Source of the DNA: Natranaerovirga pectinivora
GTDB lineage: Bacteria > Bacillota > Clostridia > Lachnospirales > DSM-24629
Assembly (NCBI RefSeq): GCF_004342165.1
Contig: NZ_SMAL01000015.1
Coordinates: 1 to 34,190 of the forward strand
Direction of reading: 5' to 3'
DNA: 34,190 nt
Under the pieces are notes generated by a model. The model made no database searches, was not told where the DNA came from, and saw only the letters and a list, made by a program, of their open reading frames with translations. Position 1 is the stretch's first letter, and each line of letters begins with the position of its first letter. Made by a program: the position numbers and the translations under genes. Below, piece after piece: positions 1 through 6,856 of this stretch.

Positions 1-147
1 TTAAATAAGATGTTTTTTCTACTATTAACATGTAGCTTTATTAAGTGCACCCTAAAATGCGTATTATATTATAGAATACAAAAATAGCTCTAAAGTCAAG
101 AATGGAGGGGAATTGAAACCAATCCCCCCAACTATTGACAAAGAGCC
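1..147 (-). mobile_element. End of a repeated, probably insertion-sequence-like element (left copy, partial)
   Basis: Positions 61-147, read on the minus strand, match the right window end (34103-34190) with one substitution (position 96) and one length difference in a G run. The element's outer end, GGCTCTTTGTCAATAG, points into the window and its body runs out past position 1. Positions 1-60 are further element sequence absent from the right copy only because the window stops there. No transposase reading frame is visible in the part present. The end resembles, from memory, ends of ISL3-type insertion sequences, but that is a guess. The end abuts the T-tract of the terminator at 149-194. 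Confidence 0.6.
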
Positions 148-148
148 C

Positions 149-194
149 AAAAAACATAGATGTAAGTTTACATAAGTAACTTAAAACTATGTTT
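149..194 (-). terminator. Intrinsic terminator of the 93-aa membrane protein gene (repeat copy A)
   Basis: On the minus strand a two-part stem (outer AAACATAG/CTATGTTT, inner TAAGTT/AACTTA) is followed by six T residues, ending at 149. It lies just after the stop codon of the gene at 208-489. It is part of a 65-bp sequence present again at 561-625. Confidence 0.75.
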
Positions 195-216
195 ATATGA
201 TAGCACTTTATTTTTT
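152..216 (-). repeat. 65-bp terminator-bearing direct repeat, copy A
   Basis: This stretch aligns without gaps to 561-625, with about 57 of 65 positions identical by hand count. The paired stem bases are conserved apart from the stem tip, and other differences fall in loops and flanks. The copy overlaps the last codon and stop of the 93-aa gene. Confidence 0.75.
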
Positions 217-489
217 TCCATAAATCTCTTCTATCTCATCAAGCCTTTTATCTATTCCTTTCATTTCTTCTTTTGCATCTTCTACTACACATTTTAATAC
301 TTTTGAACTAATACAGAATATCAAAGCAACGATAAAACTCCACCTAATGTATTTGGGATACTCTGAATTATAAGATATTTCAACGTAAAACATAGGTATT
401 ACGATAAGTAAACCTCCTAAAGACAAAGAAACTTTAGACATTATCGATAAAACCTTGTACATTTTATTTGTTCTTTCAAAATAATTCAC
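208..489 (-). CDS. Small membrane protein of unknown function (93 aa)
   Basis: I do not recognise this protein. It has a short charged N-terminus, a hydrophobic segment at about residues 15-36, a second at about residues 48-66, and a charged, probably helical C-terminal tail rich in Lys, Glu and Asp. The pattern suggests a two-pass membrane protein with both ends in the cytoplasm. The GTG start at 489 is chosen because it follows a strong GAGGGGGG ribosome binding site at good spacing. A candidate promoter (TTCACA, 17 nt, TATTAT) lies upstream at 512-540. It takes the place that yaaL and bofA hold after recR in Bacillus, but it does not look like either. Its stop codon lies inside repeat copy A, so the 3' end may have been altered by repeat insertion. 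Confidence 0.65.
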   Translation of the reverse strand: MNYFERTNKMYKVLSIMSKVSLSLGGLLIVIPMFYVEISYNSEYPKYIRWSFIVALIFCISSKVLKCVVEDAKEEMKGIDKRLDEIEEIYGKK

Positions 490-511
490 ACTACTTCCCC
501 CCTCTTTTTAC

Positions 512-540
512 ATAATATCATAAACGTTTTATATTGTGAA
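512..540 (-). promoter_or_regulatory. Candidate sigma-A promoter of the 93-aa gene
   Basis: The minus strand reads TTCACA (540-535), a 17-nt spacer, then TATTAT (517-512), about 25 nt upstream of the GTG start. It implies separate transcription from recR, whose terminator lies at 557-603. Confidence 0.5.
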
Positions 541-556
541 TAAAACCATACCCATA

Positions 557-603
557 AAACAAACATAGCCCTAAGTTTACCTACGTAACTTAAAACTATG
601 TCT
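557..603 (-). terminator. Intrinsic terminator downstream of recR (repeat copy B)
   Basis: On the minus strand the stem ACATAG/CTATGT with inner TAAGTT/AACTTA is followed by a T-rich tail (TTTGTTTT). It ends the tadA-side operon after recR. The sequence is the second copy of the 65-bp repeat. Confidence 0.7.
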
Positions 604-625
604 TTATGATAGTACTTTATTTTTT
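561..625 (-). repeat. 65-bp terminator-bearing direct repeat, copy B
   Basis: This is the partner of 152-216 in the same orientation, about 410 bp away. The two copies flank the 93-aa gene. Between 490 and 687 nothing else is seen except that gene's promoter. Confidence 0.75.
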
Positions 626-687
626 GTGTTAGGGGTTTGTTTGCTTTGATAGAAGTTTGTTTAGGTATTACATATGCTCTGATTTCA

Positions 688-1287
688 CTATAACTCTATT
701 CTTCCATCAAGGGCACGGGTAAGGGTGATTTCATCAATGTATTCTAGATCTCCACCAACAGGTACGCCATTGGCAATTCTTGTTGCTTTTACACCTAGTG
801 GTTTAACTAATTTACTAATATACATTGCTGTCGCTTCACCTTCTACTGATGAGTTTGTGGCTAATATAATTTCTTTAACCTCATCATTATGTAGCCTTTG
901 AATTAATTCTTTAATCTTTATATCATTTGGCCCTATCCCTAGCATGGGTGATATGGCACCATGTAGAATATGATATATCCCTTTATATTGTTTTGTTTTT
1001 TCATATGCAGCCATATCTCTTGGATCTTCAACAACCATTATAATACTTTTATCCCTATTCATATTGCTACATATAGAACAAATCTCTACATCCGTTAGGG
1101 TATAGCAAGAACTGCAATAATGGACCTTTGTTTTTGCGTGAGTTATAGCTTTAGATAAATCCTCTGCTTGTTCTAATGGCATATTTATTATATGAAAAGC
1201 TAATCGTTGTGCTGTTTTTGCACCTACTCCAGGTAATCTAGCTAATTCTTCAATTAATCTTGAAATAGGCCCACCAAAATAATCCAT
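688..1287 (-). CDS. recR: Recombination mediator protein RecR
   Basis: RecR acts with RecF and RecO to load RecA at gapped single-stranded DNA during recombinational repair. The 199-aa product has the usual length and layout. An N-terminal helix-hairpin-helix ([15 protein letters not shown]) comes first, then a four-cysteine zinc site ([16 protein letters not shown]), then a Toprim domain beginning near [11 protein letters not shown] and ending in [13 protein letters not shown]. The reading frame extends upstream, but the ATG at 1287 is preferred because AAGGTGA lies just before it and the product then starts with the family-typical [15 protein letters not shown]. It is last in dnaX-ybaB-recR, the order known from Bacillus and many other Firmicutes, and is followed by an intrinsic terminator. 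Confidence 0.97.
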   Translation of the reverse strand: MDYFGGPISRLIEELARLPGVGAKTAQRLAFHIINMPLEQAEDLSKAITHAKTKVHYCSSCYTLTDVEICSICSNMNRDKSIIMVVEDPRDMAAYEKTKQYKGIYHILHGAISPMLGIGPNDIKIKELIQRLHNDEVKEIILATNSSVEGEATAMYISKLVKPLGVKATRIANGVPVGGDLEYIDEITLTRALDGRIEL

Positions 1288-1351
1288 TCTATTCACCTTT
1301 CTTACTTCATAAATATAAACCAATTGATATCTGTGAATAACATAATACTAA

Positions 1352-1372
1352 CCCCCACTATTAAAGCGGGGG
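1352..1372 (-). other. GC-rich hairpin between ybaB and recR
   Basis: On the minus strand CCCCCGC and GTGGGGG form a 7-bp stem (one G-U pair) around a 7-nt AT loop. No T-tract follows, so it is more likely an mRNA-processing or stability element within the operon than a terminator. Confidence 0.45.
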
Positions 1373-1416
1373 CAATGAGTTAACTTATTCCATTACTTAA
1401 AATCTAATTTTCATAA

Positions 1417-1770
1417 TTAAAATGGAAATCCTCCAGGTAATCCTAATCCACCTGTTATTTTAGACATTTCTTGATTTACCATTTCATCCGCTTTTCTTAG
1501 TGCTTCATTTACAGATGCTACAATTAAATCTTGTAACATTTCTATATCTTCTGGATCTACAACTTCTTCTTTTAAAGTGATTGAAACGATTTCTTTTTTT
1601 CCAGAAGCAACAGTAGTTACTGCGCCACCACCTGCTGTTACCTCAACAGTCTTAGTCTCTAATTCACCTTGTGTTTCTTCCATTTGCTTTTGCATTTTTT
1701 GTGCTTGCTTCATTAAATTATTCATATTGCCAGGCATACCTCCTGGAAATGCACCGCCACGTCTTGCCAT
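1417..1770 (-). CDS. ybaB: YbaB/EbfC family nucleoid-associated protein
   Basis: Members of this family are small dimeric proteins that bind DNA and associate with the nucleoid. The gene is nearly always found between dnaX and recR, as here. The 117-aa product starts [15 protein letters not shown], followed by a Gln/Met/Lys-rich amphipathic helix ([20 protein letters not shown]), a beta region with [12 protein letters not shown] and a C-terminal helix ending in the Gly-rich tail [11 protein letters not shown]. The ATG at 1770 follows AAGGAGGAACTAAT, an excellent ribosome binding site, so the longer upstream frame is rejected. The gap of 84 nt to dnaX and the hairpin before recR suggest one operon with internal processing. 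Its precise cellular role is not well defined. Confidence 0.95.
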   Translation of the reverse strand: MARRGGAFPGGMPGNMNNLMKQAQKMQKQMEETQGELETKTVEVTAGGGAVTTVASGKKEIVSITLKEEVVDPEDIEMLQDLIVASVNEALRKADEMVNQEMSKITGGLGLPGGFPF

Positions 1771-1854
1771 TATTAGTTCCTCCTTATAATCATTCCTTTT
1801 AATTTGTTTGCATTGCAAACTCTATGTTTAAACCCATATATTTATATATATGTT

Positions 1855-3417
1855 TTAATCCTCATAAGTTATTTCAAAATTTACTTTTTCTTGTAATTTT
1901 GAATAAACATCATTGCTTTCATTTGAATCAGATTCTTGAACACCTGTATTTTTAAATTGAAGTTCAATGCTTTTACCTAATTCATTTTCAACGGTTTCTT
2001 TAATTGTTTTCTTTCTTTCATCTGCCTCAAGATAATCTTTTGTTAATTCATCTTCACACATGATGGTTAGCATTGTACCATTTATATCAGGCTTTGTTTT
2101 TTTAAGATATGGTTTCATATTTATAGGTATTCTGTTAACAACTGATGGCCATTTTCCAATTAAAGCTTTCATATCTTCTGTTAATGCTTTAGGTCTTTCT
2201 TTTATTACAGGCTTTATATCTTCTCTCTTACTATTATCAATTGGTGTATGAGTCGTTACAATACCCTTTTCTAACTGACTTTCAACTTTTATAAGTCTTT
2301 CTATTAATGATGTGTAATCTAATTCCATTTCTGGTTGACAAATATTAATTATGGCAACTTCTAAAAGCACTCTTTTTTGAGAAGAATACTTTATTTGATT
2401 GGATAAATCAGATAATATTTTTATATATCTCAGTATGGTTGTTTCATCTATTTTTGCACTATGCTCTTTTAATAATAAAATAGATTCCTCTGACATGTCA
2501 AGAACATAACTTGGGTCTTCAACTGTTTTCGTAATAAGCAAGCTTCTAATATACCATATAAAATCATTCAAAAACTGTCCTAAATCCCTACCTTGCATAA
2601 TTAAATGCTCTACTGTATCTAAACTATTATAAACATCTCTATTAATAAAGTTATCTAATAGCTGGCTAAAGACACTTGTATCCACTGCACCTAATATATC
2701 TAAGACTTTATCCATAGTTAATCTTTGACCTATAAAGAAGGATATGCATTGATCCAATATACTTAAAGCATCACGCATAGACCCATCAGCCACTTTTGCA
2801 ATATATTGAAGGGCCTTTTCTTCAACATCAATATTTTCTTTTATCATTAAATCCACTAGTAGTTTGGTGATTGTTTCTATAGATATTCTTTTAAAATCAT
2901 ATCTTTGACATCTAGATAATATGGTGATCGGAATCTTATGCGGCTCTGTTGTTGCTAATATGAATATAACATGTTCTGGTGGCTCTTCAAGGGTTTTTAA
3001 TAAAGCATTAAATGCACCTATAGAAAGCATATGCACTTCATCAATAATATAAACTTTAAATTTTCCCTGTGTAGGGGTGTATACCACTTCATCTCTTATA
3101 TCACGAATATTATCTACACCATTATTAGAGGCAGCATCTATTTCAATAATATTCATAGATTTTTGCTGATTTATAGCATCACACACTTCACAAGTATTAC
3201 AAGGACTTCCCTCCATAGGGCTTATACAATTAACAGCTTTTGCAAATATTTTTGCTGTAGATGTTTTTCCAGTTCCTCTCGTACCATTAAACAAGTATGC
3301 ATGGCCTATCCTATTAGATGTAATCTGATTGGTTAAAGTTTTTACAATATGATCTTGTCCTATAACATCTTTAAATTCTTTTGGTCTAAATTTTCTATAT
3401 AATGCTATATATGACAT
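1855..3417 (-). CDS. dnaX: DNA polymerase III subunit gamma/tau
   Basis: DnaX is the ATPase core of the clamp loader that places the sliding clamp on primed DNA and links the two polymerases at the fork. The 520-aa product has the family N-terminus (YRKFRPKEFKDVIGQDHIV), Walker A GTRGTGKT at residues 45-52, a four-cysteine zinc site (C64, C73, C76, C79), Walker B with DEVHML near residue 126-131, the SRC sensor region (LSRCQRYDF, about 168-176) and a lid and collar region to about residue 365. It is followed by a Lys/Glu-rich linker and a C-terminal domain. Its length is close to other clostridial DnaX and shorter than E. coli tau. An A7 run at codons 439-441 could allow a shorter gamma-like product (see findings). 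The gene follows the SRP RNA and precedes ybaB. Confidence 0.97.
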   Translation of the reverse strand: MSYIALYRKFRPKEFKDVIGQDHIVKTLTNQITSNRIGHAYLFNGTRGTGKTSTAKIFAKAVNCISPMEGSPCNTCEVCDAINQQKSMNIIEIDAASNNGVDNIRDIRDEVVYTPTQGKFKVYIIDEVHMLSIGAFNALLKTLEEPPEHVIFILATTEPHKIPITILSRCQRYDFKRISIETITKLLVDLMIKENIDVEEKALQYIAKVADGSMRDALSILDQCISFFIGQRLTMDKVLDILGAVDTSVFSQLLDNFINRDVYNSLDTVEHLIMQGRDLGQFLNDFIWYIRSLLITKTVEDPSYVLDMSEESILLLKEHSAKIDETTILRYIKILSDLSNQIKYSSQKRVLLEVAIINICQPEMELDYTSLIERLIKVESQLEKGIVTTHTPIDNSKREDIKPVIKERPKALTEDMKALIGKWPSVVNRIPINMKPYLKKTKPDINGTMLTIMCEDELTKDYLEADERKKTIKETVENELGKSIELQFKNTGVQESDSNESNDVYSKLQEKVNFEITYED

Positions 3418-3462
3418 TTTCTACACTTCTTCCTTTATAAGGGTTTTTATATATCTATTTAT

Positions 3463-3491
3463 ATTATACCTTAGGAGTATAATTAAATCTA
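3463..3491 (-). promoter_or_regulatory. Possible promoter of dnaX
   Basis: The minus strand has TATAAT (3468-3463), 17 nt after a poor -35 match TAGATT (3491-3486). It lies between the SRP RNA terminator and dnaX, where a promoter would be expected. Confidence 0.4.
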
Positions 3492-3524
3492 TATTACACT
3501 TACTTTAAATAATTTTTTATAAAC

Positions 3525-3548
3525 AAAAAAACTGGCTCTTCAACCAGT
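3525..3548 (-). terminator. Terminator of the SRP RNA gene
   Basis: On the minus strand ACTGGTTGAAGAGCCAGT forms a 6- to 7-bp stem with a small loop, followed by six to seven T residues. It lies about 20 nt beyond the 3' end of the SRP RNA. Confidence 0.85.
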
Positions 3549-3569
3549 TAAATGACTTTTATATTTAAA

Positions 3570-3837
3570 TTCCGTGCGCCGCACTTCGACTAACTCTCAC
3601 AAGCGTTACCTTTACAGTTAACTCAAATCAGGCACCCTCACGGCACACAGGGGGACTTGTTTAGTGCTGCTTCCTTCCGGACCTGACACGGTTCACAAGT
3701 TCCTGTTGCGTAAGACCCAATCGTCATCGCCACTTATAAAGGGCAGCCTTACAAGAAGATAGCCTCGGATTGACATCACCCCTGCTATAGCGGATTGCAG
3801 GTACAGGGCACCGCTGACTCCCCGGCTGCACGGAAAC
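3570..3837 (-). ncRNA. ffs: Signal recognition particle RNA, long Bacillus type (scRNA)
   Basis: The RNA is the scaffold of the signal recognition particle: it binds Ffh and targets nascent membrane proteins to FtsY. The diagnostic helix-8 segment GGTCCGGAAGGAAGCAGC is at 3666-3683 on the minus strand. The 5' end (TTCCGTGCAGCC) pairs with the 3' end (GCACGGAA), closing a molecule of about 268 nt. The 5' half carries an Alu-type domain (GCCGGGGAGTCAGCGGTG onward). This length matches the long form of Bacillus and Clostridia rather than the short E. coli 4.5S RNA. It has its own strong promoter and terminator. Its position between tadA and dnaX is the same as in B. subtilis (yaaJ-scr-dnaX). Confidence 0.96.
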
Positions 3838-3902
3838 TTTATGACTATTTAATTTATTATTTGATCACATTATTTTAATTATAATTTGTATGTGCAACGT
3901 TA

Positions 3903-3931
3903 AGTATAGTACTTTTTTTAGTATATGTCAA
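3903..3931 (-). promoter_or_regulatory. Sigma-A promoter of the SRP RNA
   Basis: The minus strand reads TTGACA (3931-3926), a 17-nt spacer, then TATACT (3908-3903). Transcription would start near 3896, giving a precursor about 58 nt longer than the mature 5' end. This fits the nuclease-processed precursor known in Bacillus. A weaker TTGCAC/AATAAT pair lies just inside the leader. Confidence 0.8.
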
Positions 3932-3946
3932 CTGGTATAATTTATG

Positions 3947-4414
3947 TTATCTTGTTTTGTTTTTTCTTAATTCTTTGAAAAATTCTCTCAGTAAATCAGA
4001 ACACTCTTCTTCCAATACACCTTTTACAATATCTACTTGATGATTAAATTGTTCAATACCCAATATGTTTATTATAGAACCCGCACTACCTGATTTTAAG
4101 TTGTTGGCACCAATTATTACTTTGGGTATTCTAGCTTGTACAATTGCACCTGCACACATTGGGCATGGTTCTAATGTTATATACATCTCACACTCTTCTA
4201 GTCTCCAATCCTTTAGAAACTCTGACGCTTCTGCAATAGCCAATAGCTCTGCATGGGCTAAGGTGCTTTTTTTAGTGTTTCTCATGTTATATCCTCTACC
4301 AATAACTTGGTCTTTATACACGATTATGCAACCAATTGGTACTTCTTTAATATCAAATGCTTTTTTAGCCTCTTCTAAGGCTTCATTCATATAGTACATA
4401 TCATCATTCATCAT
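3947..4414 (-). CDS. tadA: tRNA-specific adenosine-34 deaminase
   Basis: TadA converts adenosine to inosine at the wobble position of tRNA-Arg(ACG), so one tRNA can read CGU, CGC and CGA. The 155-aa product carries the zinc deaminase signature: HAE at residues 54-56 (zinc ligand H54, catalytic E56) and PCPMC at 83-87 (zinc ligands C84 and C87). The N-terminal helix MNEALEEAKKAF and the VPIGC strand are typical. The first of two adjacent ATG codons (4414) is used because AGGAG lies 6 nt upstream. Adjacent tadA and SRP RNA match the Bacillus yaaJ-scr order. A good promoter lies directly upstream. Confidence 0.95.
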   Translation of the reverse strand: MMNDDMYYMNEALEEAKKAFDIKEVPIGCIIVYKDQVIGRGYNMRNTKKSTLAHAELLAIAEASEFLKDWRLEECEMYITLEPCPMCAGAIVQARIPKVIIGANNLKSGSAGSIINILGIEQFNHQVDIVKGVLEEECSDLLREFFKELRKNKTR

Positions 4415-4449
4415 AAGATTCTCCTAATAATATATAAAGGAATTTATTA

Positions 4450-4478
4450 ATTATATCATTTCCTACTACAACTGTCTA
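4450..4478 (-). promoter_or_regulatory. Sigma-A promoter of tadA
   Basis: The minus strand reads TAGACA (4478-4473), a 17-nt spacer, then TATAAT (4455-4450), with tadA starting about 35 nt downstream. Confidence 0.65.
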
Positions 4479-4506
4479 ATTCATATACCTCTTTTAGTGC
4501 CCCTTA

Positions 4507-4535
4507 TTGCTAGTCTTATAGATTATTGATATAAT
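4507..4535 (+). promoter_or_regulatory. Sigma-A promoter of the radical-SAM activase gene
   Basis: TTGCTA (4507-4512), a 17-nt spacer and TATAAT (4530-4535) lie 47 nt before the ATG at 4583. The promoter diverges from that of tadA. Confidence 0.65.
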
Positions 4536-4582
4536 CAAATAATGTTTAAACTATTATATAGATAAATTTTAAGAGGTGTATC

Positions 4583-5275
4583 ATGAAAATCCTTGGTCTT
4601 ATTAAAACCACATTATTAGATTATCCTGGACATGTATCTGCAACTGTCTTTCTAGGTGGTTGTAATTTTCTTTGTCCATTTTGCCACAATAAATCACTGG
4701 TTATTCCTTCTGAAGGGGAAGAGGTATTACATAAAGAAGATGTGTTAGATTTTTTACAAAAGCGCGTTGGCATTCTTGAAGGGGTTTGTATTACTGGGGG
4801 AGAACCTACCTTGAATAATGAGCTTATCGATTTTATAAGAACCATAAAAAAGATGGGTTATAAAATCAAGTTAGATACCAATGGCACTAATCCACAAATG
4901 ATTAACAGCCTGTACCAAGAAGACTTACTAGACTACATTGCTATGGATATTAAAAATTCTCCAACAAACTATTTAAAAACAGTAGGCCTAACCCATTTTA
5001 ATTTTGATCATATATGTCAATCCGTAGCATGGCTTAAAAATAATTATATCCCCTATGAATTTAGAACCACTATCGTCAAAGAATTACATACCCATGATGA
5101 TATTAAAGAAATAGGAAAGTGGTTAGATGGTTGCACTAACTATTATTTACAGAACTTTAAACCCTCTGAAAATCAAATCGTTCCAGGGTATTCTAGCCAT
5201 AGCAAAGAAATATTAGAAGAATTTATGAAAATCCTTAAACCTTTTATTAATAATATAAAAATAAGAGGACTATAA
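4583..5275 (+). CDS. Anaerobic ribonucleotide reductase-activating protein-like radical SAM enzyme
   Basis: The 230-aa product belongs to the radical SAM group annotated as anaerobic ribonucleoside-triphosphate reductase-activating proteins, which place a glycyl radical on NrdD. The [4Fe-4S] cysteines are C27, C31 and C34 (CNFLCPFC, CX3CX2C), followed by the SAM-binding GGEP motif (CITGGEPTL). The N-terminus KTTLLDYPGHVSATVFLGGCN is typical of the stand-alone 'NrdG2' type rather than short E. coli NrdG. The ATG at 4583 follows AAGAGGTG. No nrdD gene is in the window, so its partner enzyme is unknown and a different glycyl-radical or tRNA target is possible. An acetyltransferase gene follows 36 nt downstream on the same strand. 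Confidence 0.85.
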   Translation: MKILGLIKTTLLDYPGHVSATVFLGGCNFLCPFCHNKSLVIPSEGEEVLHKEDVLDFLQKRVGILEGVCITGGEPTLNNELIDFIRTIKKMGYKIKLDTNGTNPQMINSLYQEDLLDYIAMDIKNSPTNYLKTVGLTHFNFDHICQSVAWLKNNYIPYEFRTTIVKELHTHDDIKEIGKWLDGCTNYYLQNFKPSENQIVPGYSSHSKEILEEFMKILKPFINNIKIRGL

Positions 5276-5311
5276 TATAAAGAATATGTATATTTTTTTT
5301 TAGAGGTGTAT

Positions 5312-5863
5312 ATGATTAAAGAATATATGACAAACCGCTTAATATTAAAAACACTAGATGAATCACATACAAAAAAAGTTATAGATTACTATTATCGCAA
5401 CAAAGAATTTCTAGAGGCTTGGGAGCCTAACAAGCCACCCTATTTTTACGATATAGGGTATCAAAAAAACATATTAACCATGGAGTTTAATGAAATAGCC
5501 GCTAGAAAAATGTTGCGTCTATGGATTTTTAAAAAAGAGGATCCTAAAAAAATTATTGGAACACTATCTTTTAACAATATTATTGGTGGTTTTTTACAAT
5601 GTTGTCAATTAGGTTATAAGCTAGATACCACAGAAGTGAATAAAGGCTATATGACAGAGGCAATTACTAAAGGCATCGAAATAATGTTTAGTGAATATAA
5701 TCTTCATAGAATAGAAGCTTACATAATGCCACAGAATGAACCTTCAATACAAGTTATTCATAAACTTAATTTTATTAAGGAAGGTCTCGCTAGAAAGTAT
5801 ATTAAAATTAATGGTAATTGGGAAGATCATATATGCTATTCCCTGATTAAAGAAGATCTTTAA
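5312..5863 (+). CDS. GNAT-family N-acetyltransferase (RimJ/RimL-like)
   Basis: This 183-aa protein resembles the RimJ/RimL group of GNAT acetyltransferases, which transfer acetyl from acetyl-CoA to an amino group, often the N-terminus of a ribosomal protein or a small amine. Family traits are the opening (TNRLILKTLDESHTKKVIDYY), the GTLSFNNI strand, the TEVNKGYMTEAITKGIEIMF region that replaces the acetyl-CoA loop, and the HRIEAYIMPQNEPSIQVIHKLNFIKEG core ending in the DHICYSL strand. The ATG at 5312 is used; a GTG two codons earlier lies within the AGAGGTG ribosome binding site. It probably shares a transcript with the upstream radical SAM gene. The substrate cannot be told from the sequence. 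Confidence 0.85.
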   Translation: MIKEYMTNRLILKTLDESHTKKVIDYYYRNKEFLEAWEPNKPPYFYDIGYQKNILTMEFNEIAARKMLRLWIFKKEDPKKIIGTLSFNNIIGGFLQCCQLGYKLDTTEVNKGYMTEAITKGIEIMFSEYNLHRIEAYIMPQNEPSIQVIHKLNFIKEGLARKYIKINGNWEDHICYSLIKEDL

Positions 5864-5931
5864 CTCATAATGCTCTTTGTTCTTGGTCATCAAGCTTTTA
5901 CGTTATAGGAATTAGTCCTTTCTTATAGCGC

Positions 5932-5963
5932 AAAAAAAATCCTTGGCGCCGCTGCCAAGGATT
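5932..5963 (-). terminator. Strong intrinsic terminator, minus direction
   Basis: On the minus strand AATCCTTGGC and its complement form a 10-bp stem around a 6-nt GC-rich loop, followed by eight T residues (5939-5932). It ends any transcript of the radical-SAM pair at 6106-8089 and forms the 3' end of the candidate small RNA. In the plus direction the tail is weak. Confidence 0.85.
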
Positions 5964-6007
5964 CTTTGAATGAGGGGGAGAGTATTTCAATGTAAGAGGT
6001 ATCTTGC
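5932..6007 (-). ncRNA. Candidate small RNA with C-rich anti-Shine-Dalgarno stretch
   Basis: A TATAAT box (6019-6014, minus strand; poor -35) would start a transcript near 6007 that ends about 75 nt later at the strong terminator. The unpaired part holds CTCTCCCCCTC (complement of 5972-5982), which can pair with G-rich ribosome binding sites such as GAGGGGG. The layout is like C-rich-motif small RNAs of Gram-positive bacteria. It could instead be only the 3' UTR of the upstream gene. The rest of 5864-6105 shows nothing further that I can assign. Confidence 0.4.
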
Positions 6008-6105
6008 AAATTCATTATAACTTTATTTTGTGGACAGAGTATGTAAAATAAATGAATAATTTGTAAACATTTTTGTCTTTTTATGTCGTCATTATTTTAC
6101 AAATA

Positions 6106-6846
6106 TTAGTTGTACTCACCATTAAATTCCATTAGATGTTTCCTATATTTCAATGGCACAAATTGCTGTTGTAATTTGGCGTTTTCTCTACTTTTTATAC
6201 TTATATTTTCAAAGTAATTTTTCCAAAGGGATTGAAATTCCTTTTCTTTTTCTGAAATAGGTAATTCAGAATCCAAATGATAATCAGATATAATATAATC
6301 CTTTTTATTGTATGCTAATGCAATCTTTCTTTTTTTATCATTGATTATAAAATTTTCAGTCTTAAATCTGTCAACAAAGTGTTTTAATATAATTGGTAAA
6401 ATATTATGGTCTGGCTCTATTTCAGCAAATAAAACATTTCCTACTTCTATAAATCTTACTAATCCTAAAAACCTATGGGCTTCCATATTGACCCTCTTAG
6501 AGAGTTTTAGAATAGGTGCCACTGTTGGGTGGGTAAAATAATTATTAATATCCTTTCCCATCTTAAAGCCATATACAATATAATTTAACATTTTATTTTC
6601 TTTAAAATCATCATTGGATAAAAAAACACTGTTAAGATGCCTTAATGCTTCAAAAGATATTTTTTCTCTTATTGCCTTTGATACTTTTTTAGATTTATCT
6701 ATTTCTGTCTCTACATAGGCATACTTATCTATAAGATTATACTGATATGATGCATTTGGGTAAATGCCTAATGCTTTTTCTTTATAATAATGGTAGTAAA
6801 TACAGGTCAAAAAGCCATCAAAAGTACCATCGTATAAATAATCCAT
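6106..6846 (-). CDS. TIGR03915-type DNA metabolism protein (DUF4130)
   Basis: The 246-aa product matches my recollection of the TIGR03915 family, annotated as probable DNA-metabolism or repair proteins and almost always encoded beside a TIGR03916 radical SAM protein, as here. The opening YDGTFDGFLTCIYYHYYKEK and the central NYFTHPTVAPILKLSKRVNMEAHRFLGLVRF are family-typical. Some relatives are fused to a uracil-DNA-glycosylase domain. This one has no such extension. The ATG at 6846 follows AGGAGGTA and lies only 10 nt after the stop of the radical SAM gene, so the two are probably co-transcribed and translationally linked. The biochemical activity is not established. Confidence 0.85.
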   Translation of the reverse strand: MDYLYDGTFDGFLTCIYYHYYKEKALGIYPNASYQYNLIDKYAYVETEIDKSKKVSKAIREKISFEALRHLNSVFLSNDDFKENKMLNYIVYGFKMGKDINNYFTHPTVAPILKLSKRVNMEAHRFLGLVRFIEVGNVLFAEIEPDHNILPIILKHFVDRFKTENFIINDKKRKIALAYNKKDYIISDYHLDSELPISEKEKEFQSLWKNYFENISIKSRENAKLQQQFVPLKYRKHLMEFNGEYN

Positions 6847-6856
6847 TACCTTCCTC

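Noticed and set aside
1577-1789. Plus-strand open frame opposite ybaB, and similar frames opposite dnaX, tadA, metG, holB and amtB
   Set aside because: They lack ribosome binding sites and lie wholly inside strongly supported genes on the other strand.
6059-6104. ATTTGTAAA/TTTACAAAT inverted repeat after the DUF4130 gene
   Set aside because: It is only 9 AT-rich pairs with a 28-nt loop, and the real terminator lies further downstream at 5932-5963.
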